Shown: one piece after another, positions 1 through 5,170 of the stretch
How the letters are laid out: each line of letters starts with the position of its first letter
How positions within the stretch are numbered: the first letter of the stretch is position 1
Origin: Melioribacteraceae bacterium
GTDB taxonomy: Bacteria > Bacteroidota > Ignavibacteria > Ignavibacteriales > Melioribacteraceae
Assembly: GCA_027858595.1 (NCBI GenBank)
Contig: JAQICK010000080.1
Location: 1 to 6,152 of the forward strand
Direction: 5' to 3'
DNA length: 6,152 bases
Made by a program: the position numbers and the translations under genes
The notes under the pieces: generated by a model
Told to the model about the DNA's origin: nothing
Databases searched by the model: none
Seen by the model: only the letters and a program-made list of their open reading frames with translations

Positions 1-78
1 ATTTTAATGCTGGTGTTGTATTTTAAACCCGATTTAGAATTACGCAAAAATTGAAAGGAATAATAGCGTTTTCAATAA

Positions 79-440
79 AAAAAATATATTTTTCAAATTT
101 TGGTTCTTTCTCATGTCAAATATAAACTTCATCCAAGCGGATCCCTACCATTCATGCTACCACATTTCCTGTCTCACTCAAAGGTAATTGATATTTTGTT
201 TAGAGGTGAAAAGATATCTGCATCTGAATTAAAAAATTTAGGTCTTATAAATGATTTTTATAATGAGTCAGAATTTGTGAAAAAGACAAAAACTGAGGAA
301 TCAGGAATTTATAAGTAAGCCTCAATTTGGTGCATTGCACTAAAAAACTTCTCTCTCAATATCAAAATGGACTAAATGAATATTTGGATTTAGAATCTAC
401 ATTTATGAGAATTGGGAGAAATCCTAAACCATTTTTTTGA
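79..440 (+). pseudogene. Decayed enoyl-CoA hydratase/isomerase (crotonase family) remnant, C-terminal half
   Basis: I read this as a broken crotonase-fold gene. The frame open from base 79 to the TAA at 316-318 contains HPSGSLPFMLPHFL (bases 136-177) and FRGEKISASELKNLGLIND (bases 199-255). These match the family pattern of a glycine-rich loop, then LP..l, then a 'ltGe.isA.eA...GLvn' block. The reading then moves to a second frame (about bases 305-340, EFISKPQFGALH) and to a third (bases 339-440, TKKLLSQYQNGLNEYLDLES onward, stop TGA 438-440). Joined, these give the expected C-terminal order of crotonases, so at least two frame changes have occurred. The N-terminal half, with the first oxyanion-hole region, is absent or beyond recognition: stops at 52-54, 61-66 and 76-78 interrupt the frame. 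An FNAGVVF peptide at bases 3-23 in another frame may be a further scrap. A functional product is very unlikely. Sequencing error could mimic the frame changes but not the missing front half. Confidence 0.68.
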
Positions 441-471
441 GGGATTAATTTTAAAAATATCATCCCTCAAA
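436..471. terminator. Inverted repeat between convergent units, possible terminator
   Basis: TTTGAGGGAT (436-445) pairs perfectly with ATCCCTCAAA (462-471), giving a 10-bp stem around a 16-base AT-rich loop. It overlaps the stop of the plus-strand pseudogene and lies 21 bases beyond the stop of the last minus-strand gene, where a terminator serving both directions would be expected. Neither strand has a clear U-run after the stem: the T7 run lies 5' of the stem on the plus strand, and on the minus strand the stem is followed by A residues. The inverted repeat is seen directly; the terminator role is inferred from position only. Confidence 0.4.
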
Positions 472-492
472 TTATAACTATCAAGAAATCAA

Positions 493-954
493 TTAAGAAT
501 AAAACCTATGGGTAATTGCAAAAAGAATATTTAATAACACCAATAGATTAATTATCAGATTTGCTCTAAATATTTTTTTAAGATTATCACTTGATAACTC
601 TTCAAGCTTATCCTCAAGTTCCTTCCTTATTTTTTTAGCTGCTGGAACTAGAACTATTCCAGTAATCAATAAATTTACAACTAATAAAATTTGTTTTGAT
701 GCAAGCCAATGATTGCTTGACATATCAAAAAATCCGTAACCTGAATTTAGGACAAGTAATATTCCAGTAATTAGAATACCAATAGAACCTGAGAGTCCAA
801 AAAAATTAGAAAACAACAAATAATTTGAAACGTTCTCGTTTACTGAAATTCCTTTATTAATTTTTCCTTTAAGAATTAACTCGACAGCAACAAAGCCTAG
901 CCAAATTCCAGCAAAAATTATGTGTAGTGTTATATATGTTGGATACATATTCAT
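493..954 (-). CDS. Small four-helix integral membrane protein (DUF2269/CopD-like)
   Basis: This 153-residue protein has four predicted membrane helices, at about residues 5-28, 48-70, 86-106 and 130-148. A charged stretch (KKIRKELEDKLEEL, 107-120) precedes the last helix. The opening LHIIFAGIWLG (10-20) resembles the first helix of DUF2269 and CopD-superfamily membrane proteins, in which histidines sit near helix ends. Here His11, His82 (NHW) and His149 (THR) are candidates for such positions, but whether they bind heme or metal is unknown. There is no signal peptide, nucleotide-binding motif or catalytic motif. The ATG at 954 is favoured over the in-frame ATG two codons later because AAAGGA (960-965) sits 5 bases upstream of it. 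It follows lptB after a 36-base gap on the same strand and may be the last gene of the operon. Function is not known, and the family name is a resemblance judged by eye. Confidence 0.8.
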   Translation of the reverse strand: MNMYPTYITLHIIFAGIWLGFVAVELILKGKINKGISVNENVSNYLLFSNFFGLSGSIGILITGILLVLNSGYGFFDMSSNHWLASKQILLVVNLLITGIVLVPAAKKIRKELEDKLEELSSDNLKKIFRANLIINLLVLLNILFAITHRFYS

Positions 955-959
955 GCTTT

Positions 960-965
960 TCCTTT
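960..965 (-). promoter_or_regulatory. Ribosome binding site of the four-helix membrane protein
   Basis: The minus strand reads AAAGGA followed by a 5-base spacer (AAAGC) and the ATG at 954. It selects this start over the next in-frame ATG, six bases further in, and shows the gene can be translated independently of lptB. Confidence 0.6.
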
Positions 966-990
966 ATTTATATTTTTGTTGTTGTTTTTA

Positions 991-1731
991 TCAATATCGT
1001 TCAAGCTTAAAATTTTCACCTAGGTAAAGTTTTCTAACTTCTTCATCCTCGGCTAAAATATCAGCAGTTCCTTCTTTAAATAATTTCCCATTTATCAAAA
1101 TATAACCTCGGTCAACAATACCAAGGGTTTCGTGCACATTATGGTCTGTTATTAATATTCCAATACCTTTATGTTTAAGGTTTGCAACTATGCTCATAAT
1201 GTCTTCAACTGCAATTGGGTCAACACCAGCAAAAGGTTCATCTAGCAAAATAAATTTTGGATCGGTTGCCAAAGCACGTGCAATTTCCGTTCTTCGTCTT
1301 TCGCCACCGCTTAACTGAAAACCTTTACTCTTTCTTAGGTGAGCAATATTTAACTCTTCTAACAAAAATTCTGTTTTTTCTTTTCTCTCCGAATTTGTCA
1401 TTTTTATAAGTTGTAGGATAGCCAATATATTTTCTTCAACCGTAAGTCTTCTAAACACTGATGCTTCTTGAGGTAAATATCCAACACCCATTTTTGCCCG
1501 CTTGTACATTGGCTCTGAAGTGATTTCTTTTTCCTCCAAAAATACTCTTCCGCTTTTAGGTTTAATCATTCCAACAATCATGTAGAAAGTCGTTGTTTTT
1601 CCAGCTCCGTTTGGACCTAATAAACCAACCACTTCACCTTGATTAACACTAATTGAAACTTTATCAACTACGGTTCGCTTTTTATAAACTTTTACTAAAT
1701 CTTCACTTCTTAATGTTAGTATTTTTGACAT
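991..1731 (-). CDS. lptB: LPS export system ATP-binding protein LptB
   Basis: LptB is the cytoplasmic ATPase of the LptB2FGC transporter, which extracts lipopolysaccharide from the inner membrane and pushes it along the Lpt bridge. All ABC ATPase motifs are present in 246 residues: Walker A GPNGAGKTT (39-47, Lys45), Q-loop Gln88, signature LSGGE (140-144), Walker B ILLDEP (161-166, catalytic Glu165) and H-loop His197. The stretch YLPQEASVFRRLTV (85-98) and LITDHNVHETL (193-203) are characteristic of LptB and separate it from the related amino-acid (LivF/LivG) ATPases. Length is normal for the family. The ATG directly abuts the lptA stop (TAG-ATG), with a strong Shine-Dalgarno inside the lptA end. 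The neighbouring lptA and lptC support the assignment. The membrane partners LptF and LptG are not in the window, which is common because they are often encoded elsewhere. Confidence 0.97.
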   Translation of the reverse strand: MSKILTLRSEDLVKVYKKRTVVDKVSISVNQGEVVGLLGPNGAGKTTTFYMIVGMIKPKSGRVFLEEKEITSEPMYKRAKMGVGYLPQEASVFRRLTVEENILAILQLIKMTNSERKEKTEFLLEELNIAHLRKSKGFQLSGGERRRTEIARALATDPKFILLDEPFAGVDPIAVEDIMSIVANLKHKGIGILITDHNVHETLGIVDRGYILINGKLFKEGTADILAEDEEVRKLYLGENFKLERY

Positions 1732-3081
1732 CTATTTGTTCCCCTTAATAAGATCTTCTTTTTTGGGTTTATTCTTATGGATAATAAATGTAGGGATTGT
1801 AAAATCTAGTTCATTTTCTTCCACTAAAATTTCAGGATGAAATTCACTTTGCACAGATTCATACATCGAAACACTTATAACTGCATTTTCTTCAAATTCC
1901 ATTTTTGCCGTGTTGGAACTAGACTTCATAAGACCATTAGGTTTTTCATCTTCGTACATAAAGTAGATGCTAAGAACACCACCATTTACAATGGTTTTAT
2001 TTAAACCACCATCTTTGAAATATAAATCTATTGCATCTCCGGATATTTGGTCAAAACGAAATTCATAATTTTCATTTTTTGAAAGAATAGTTGCATAATT
2101 TCTAATTTGGATTGAATCAAGTTTGCTATCAGCTATGTATATATTTATTGAATCGCCAACTAATTGTGAGTTTGTAAACCAAAGAACTGGAGAGGTTTTA
2201 TCACCCTTCCTTTTTTTAGTCATCAATCTATTTTCATCGCGGAAAAGGAGCGAATAATTATTTACAGAAAACAAATCCCCCCGGATAATTTGAACTGAGT
2301 CTATTGCATAAAGTCTTTTGGAAGAATCCTCAACCGCTTCAAATATTTTTGCCTTTATAAATAATGTGTCTTCCACTCCACTTTCGGACGTGTCAATTTT
2401 TGTTAGTATTGGATTGCCCATTATACGTGTAAAATTATTTTCTCCTTCGTCATATAATTCCTCCCCAGTAATAACTAGCCTTTGACTGTGGTTAACAATT
2501 TCTACATTATTAAAAGCATGCGATTTTTGGTCTTCCTTAAAATGAATTAAACTATCACAATAAATTGTTGTTTCATCATCTGTTATACTTACATTACTAA
2601 CTGCTATTGCTTTTTGAATATCATTAAAGTAAGTAAGTTGGTTGGAATTTAAAACAGAAATAGAATCGACAAGCTGGACATTTGAATTAAAAATTGCTTT
2701 CTTCAAATCAAAGTAATAATAACCAGTATCTGCAGTAAGTAAAACATGCCCGTCATCAAGAGCAAGAAGAGTATCAGAATACATATACTTTTCATTTCCA
2801 AAATAATAACCCTTTTCTGAAATTATTTTAATAGTATCTTGAGTTACAATTACATTTCCAATTAATTCAGCATTATTATTAGTAATATTTTGAATTGCTT
2901 TATTACAAGTAACACGCACATCGCCTTGTGTCATAACAACATTGCCAATTACTTCACGGATACTTATTCCATTTTCTGTTCTTCCAATTAACGAATCTCC
3001 AACGACAATAATAATTTCAGTATTTTCTTGAGCAACTAGAAAATTAATCCCGAAAAACAATATGAGAATCAGCTTCTTCAC
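1732..3081 (-). CDS. lptA: Long OstA-like LPS transport protein, LptA (periplasmic bridge)
   Basis: The product has a signal peptide (KK, hydrophobic core 4-16, probable cleavage A17|Q18), so it is secreted to the periplasm. The mature part is a run of short beta-rich units typical of the OstA/LptA fold. IGNVVMTQGDVRV (45-57) and IGNVIVTQDTIKI (74-86) are the clearest, followed by units near 112, 133, 163, 192, 222, 262 and 302. The C-terminal third has PVLWFTNSQLVGDSINIY (298-315) and FDQISGDAIDLYFKDGGL (343-360), which resemble the long OstA-like proteins of Bacteroidota and relatives. LptA of this fold carries LPS from LptC to the outer-membrane LptD. At 449 residues it is more than twice E. 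coli LptA (about 185), but no LptD barrel is present. The start is GTG (3079-3081), overlapping the lptC stop as GTGA with no Shine-Dalgarno, so translation is probably coupled to lptC. This start is needed for the KK of the signal peptide. Confidence 0.88.
   Translation of the reverse strand: MKKLILILFFGINFLVAQENTEIIIVVGDSLIGRTENGISIREVIGNVVMTQGDVRVTCNKAIQNITNNNAELIGNVIVTQDTIKIISEKGYYFGNEKYMYSDTLLALDDGHVLLTADTGYYYFDLKKAIFNSNVQLVDSISVLNSNQLTYFNDIQKAIAVSNVSITDDETTIYCDSLIHFKEDQKSHAFNNVEIVNHSQRLVITGEELYDEGENNFTRIMGNPILTKIDTSESGVEDTLFIKAKIFEAVEDSSKRLYAIDSVQIIRGDLFSVNNYSLLFRDENRLMTKKRKGDKTSPVLWFTNSQLVGDSINIYIADSKLDSIQIRNYATILSKNENYEFRFDQISGDAIDLYFKDGGLNKTIVNGGVLSIYFMYEDEKPNGLMKSSSNTAKMEFEENAVISVSMYESVQSEFHPEILVEENELDFTIPTFIIHKNKPKKEDLIKGNK
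1741..1746 (-). promoter_or_regulatory. Ribosome binding site of lptB inside the lptA 3' end
   Basis: The minus strand reads AAGGGG, a 9-base spacer that includes the lptA stop codon TAG, then the lptB ATG. The strong Shine-Dalgarno suggests lptB is translated well in its own right, whereas lptA upstream has none. Confidence 0.65.
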
Positions 3082-3635
3082 TTTTTAGCAGACGAAGTAG
3101 TTGTTTGATAAGTTACATTCTTAATAACATAATTTTCAATATTCTGATCTGAGACTAAACCATAGCCTTCAATTACTTCAGTCTCTGTAGTAATGCGAAC
3201 AAATTTATCACTTACAATTTTTTCATCTTTCTTTCTCCACATCAACTCATCACTCTCAAGTTTTACTTTTGCACTATCGTTAGTTGCCACTACACTATCT
3301 ATAGCGTACATGTCTTGTGTGGCGTCATCAATCTTTCCACGTTTGGAGGTAAGTTGAGAGGTTTTAACACCAGTATCATTATAAAATTCTACTTTAACAT
3401 TTTTCAATAATTTTTCTTTTGGTTTTTTATATGTTTCGAGATAATCCGTGTAGAGGATTCCTTTTAACTTACCATTTTCAGTAAATAATATTTTTGAATT
3501 CCAGCTCTCTTGAATGGGAAGATTTTCTTCCTCCATTGTTAAATCAACTTGGGGTTTTATTTTTTCATCGTTACATGAAATTAATAGTAAAGTAATGATA
3601 AAACCCATAATATAGTTTTGGAGGAATTTACTCAT
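3078..3635 (-). CDS. lptC: LPS export protein LptC, predicted lipoprotein
   Basis: LptC couples the inner-membrane transporter LptB2FG to periplasmic LptA. In this 185-residue protein the N-terminus has a short hydrophobic segment (8-20) ending in LLISC, a lipobox with Cys21, so it should be lipid-anchored rather than held by a transmembrane helix as in E. coli. The rest is beta-rich LptC/OstA fold: KVEFYND (80-86), LTSKRGKID (95-103), DELMW (129-133), then TETEVIEGYGLVSDQ (150-164) and the closing YVIKNVTY (169-176). The 'v.G.GL..d......y.i.nv' ending is a family trait. The ATG at 3635 overlaps the phosphatase stop by 8 bases (ATGAGTAA) and is preceded by a good Shine-Dalgarno. Overall similarity to proteobacterial LptC is low, as usual, but fold pattern and gene order agree. 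Confidence 0.88.
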   Translation of the reverse strand: MSKFLQNYIMGFIITLLLISCNDEKIKPQVDLTMEEENLPIQESWNSKILFTENGKLKGILYTDYLETYKKPKEKLLKNVKVEFYNDTGVKTSQLTSKRGKIDDATQDMYAIDSVVATNDSAKVKLESDELMWRKKDEKIVSDKFVRITTETEVIEGYGLVSDQNIENYVIKNVTYQTTTSSAKK

Positions 3636-4116
3636 GAGCTAATCTCCCTACCATTTCTAAAACAGATTGGAGCACACTTCCATTAACAGTTATATCAACA
3701 GTAAAATCAACAACTCGTTTAACTTCTCGTCTTGCACTACTCGGAGCAATTGCAATTCCAGCCTTTTGTAATAACGGGATATCAAGCATATCATCACCAA
3801 TATATAATACGTTAGAAAATTCTAAATTCCAGTTCTTTATTATTTTCTCTACACTTCCTACTTTATTAAATGATGCAGTAACAACAACGCAATTATCAAT
3901 TGTTGCTAATTTTTCAGTTAAAGAATCGTCAGTTCTAGCAGTAATAACGCCAGCATAATAATTGTCTGATTTTAATTTTTGTGTAAACTCTCTCATGCAT
4001 CCAAGGAGTTCTTCTTCGTTCCTATCTTTTCTCAAAATTAACACGCCATCTAAATCAAAAAGGAATATTTTAATATTCTTAATTTTGTCTTTAATATTTT
4101 TAGTGGATAGAATCAT
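3628..4116 (-). CDS. KdsC/YrbI-family HAD phosphatase (putative Kdo-8-phosphate phosphatase)
   Basis: This is a cap-less (C0) HAD-superfamily phosphatase of 162 residues with all four motifs. Motif I is FLFDLDGVL (18-26), with nucleophile Asp21 and acid/base Asp23. Motif II is Thr59 in VITAR, motif III is Lys85 in SFNKVGSVEK, and motif IV is GDDMLDIP (107-114). The tail GIAIAPSSARREVKRVVDF (120-138) and GSVLQSVLEMV (146-156) follow the KdsC/YrbI pattern. KdsC removes phosphate from 3-deoxy-D-manno-octulosonate 8-phosphate in Kdo synthesis for LPS, and kdsC directly precedes lptC in E. coli, as here. However, the segment after motif I (RKDRNEEELLGCMREFTQ, 29-46) lacks the usual KdsC 'F.vrDG.Gi' flap, and motif II is TAR rather than the common TGR/SGR. 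I therefore leave the symbol blank: the fold and phosphatase activity are well supported, the substrate is inferred from context. The ATG has a good Shine-Dalgarno and lies 2 bases after ruvB. Confidence 0.87.
   Translation of the reverse strand: MILSTKNIKDKIKNIKIFLFDLDGVLILRKDRNEEELLGCMREFTQKLKSDNYYAGVITARTDDSLTEKLATIDNCVVVTASFNKVGSVEKIIKNWNLEFSNVLYIGDDMLDIPLLQKAGIAIAPSSARREVKRVVDFTVDITVNGSVLQSVLEMVGRLAHE
3644..3649 (-). promoter_or_regulatory. Ribosome binding site of lptC within the phosphatase gene
   Basis: The minus strand reads AGGGAG, an 8-base spacer, then ATG at 3635. It lies in the last codons of the upstream phosphatase gene and fixes the lptC start 8 bases before that gene ends. 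Confidence 0.65.
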
Positions 4117-4118
4117 TA

Positions 4119-5153
4119 CTATCCTTCAAATAAATCATTTTGATTTATCCCACGTTTGGTTCTCTTTTTGTTAAAACGCACATAGGCCAGATCTGTAGCT
4201 TCTCTTCCTCTAGGTGTTCGTTGAATAAATCCTTGTTGAATTAAAAATGGTTCATAAACTTCTTCAATTGTTCCTGCATCTTCATTAACACTAACTGCTA
4301 AAGTGCTTAAGCCAACAGGACCACCGTTGAAGCGTTCAATAATTGAAAGAATAATATCTTTATCCATTTCATCTAAGCCATCCTCATCAACCTCTAAAGC
4401 ATTTAATGCTTTTTGGGTAATTGGAAGATCTATTGTTTTCATATCTTCAAAATCGGCAAAATCTCTGGTGCGTCTTAGTAATCTGTTAGCAATTCTTGGA
4501 GTTCCTCGGGAACGTTTTGCTAATTCTAAGGAAGCATTTCCTTCAATTGGTATTTCTAATAAATTTGCTGATCGATCAACAATGTTTTTAAGAAGTGAAC
4601 TTTCGTAATAATCCAATCTAAATTTAATTCCAAACCTATCTCGTAGCGGTGCAGTAAGCAATCCAGCTCTAGTGGTTGCACCAATTAAAGTATATTGAGG
4701 AAGTTGAATTTGCACACTTCTTGCATTTGGACCAGTGTCAATCATTATATCCAGTTTATAATCTTCCATAGCAGAGTAAAGATATTCCTCAACTACAGGA
4801 CTTAGTCTGTGAATTTCATCAATAAAGAGAACAGATCTTTCTTCTAAGTTTGTTAAAATTCCGGCTAAATCTCCTGGCTTTTCTAGAACTGGTCCTGAAG
4901 TAAGTTTTAAGTTCACACCCATTTCATTAGCAATAATATTGGCAAGAGTTGTTTTACCAAGTCCTGGAGGGCCTGTTAGAATGACGTGGTCAAGACTTTC
5001 GTTACGTTTTTTAGCAGCACCGATAAAAACTTTTAAGTTATCGGTTATTTTTTTTTGACCACTAAATTCAGAAAAACTTTTGGGACGTAGTGCTTTTTCT
5101 ACAGTTTTATCCTCGTCAATTTGGTTTGGATCTCTGTTTGAAGAATCTTGCAT
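4119..5153 (-). CDS. ruvB: Holliday junction branch migration DNA helicase RuvB
   Basis: RuvB is the hexameric AAA+ motor that, with RuvA, drives branch migration of Holliday junctions in recombinational repair. The 344-residue protein is complete. It has RPKSFSEFSGQ (23-33), Walker A GPPGLGKTT (61-69, Lys67), TSGPVLEKPGDLAGIL (85-100), Walker B LFIDEIHRL (109-117, Asp112/Glu113), sensor 1 region IGATTRAG (157-164), arginine-finger segment LRDRFG (170-175) and sensor 2 RGTPRIANRLLRR (216-228). The winged-helix domain follows, with FNGGPVGLSTLA (275-286) and FLIQQGFIQRTPRGR (303-317). Motifs match E. coli RuvB closely and length is standard. The ATG has only a weak upstream AGG. ruvA and ruvC are not adjacent in the window, which is common outside Proteobacteria. 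It begins 17 bases after the acyltransferase stop and is probably co-transcribed with it. Confidence 0.98.
   Translation of the reverse strand: MQDSSNRDPNQIDEDKTVEKALRPKSFSEFSGQKKITDNLKVFIGAAKKRNESLDHVILTGPPGLGKTTLANIIANEMGVNLKLTSGPVLEKPGDLAGILTNLEERSVLFIDEIHRLSPVVEEYLYSAMEDYKLDIMIDTGPNARSVQIQLPQYTLIGATTRAGLLTAPLRDRFGIKFRLDYYESSLLKNIVDRSANLLEIPIEGNASLELAKRSRGTPRIANRLLRRTRDFADFEDMKTIDLPITQKALNALEVDEDGLDEMDKDIILSIIERFNGGPVGLSTLAVSVNEDAGTIEEVYEPFLIQQGFIQRTPRGREATDLAYVRFNKKRTKRGINQNDLFEG
4121..4127 (-). promoter_or_regulatory. Ribosome binding site of the HAD phosphatase within the ruvB 3' end
   Basis: The minus strand reads GAAGGAT in the last two ruvB codons, followed by the ruvB TAG stop and then ATG at 4116. 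The spacing from GGA to ATG is 5 bases (TAGTA). A ribosome finishing ruvB covers this site, so the two genes are probably translationally linked. Confidence 0.65.
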
Positions 5154-5170
5154 TTTTGCCTATTCTAATC

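Noticed and set aside
100..318. A 72-residue intact plus-strand gene starting at TTG
   Set aside because: Homologous sequence continues both upstream of the TTG and in two other frames downstream, so this is one piece of a broken crotonase gene, not a small complete gene.
955..990. Promoter in the lptB/membrane-protein gap
   Set aside because: The 36 bases are AT-rich, with a GTT/AAC-type simple run, but show no convincing paired -33/-7 or -35/-10 elements.
991..1731. Branched-chain amino acid ABC ATPase (LivF/LivG)
   Set aside because: The fold is shared, but YLPQEASVFRRLTV and the adjacent lptC-lptA identify LptB.
1732..3081. LptA-LptD fusion
   Set aside because: The length suggested it, but the C-terminus has no long outer-membrane beta-barrel region; the protein ends in a charged KNKPKKEDLIKGNK tail.
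3962..4174. Plus-strand open frame of 70 codons
   Set aside because: It lies antisense to the HAD phosphatase and the end of ruvB, both strongly supported by motifs, and its translation resembles no family.
4303..4608. Plus-strand open frame of 101 codons
   Set aside because: It lies wholly antisense to the conserved sensor 2 and winged-helix region of ruvB; its Ser/Ile-rich product is an antisense artefact.
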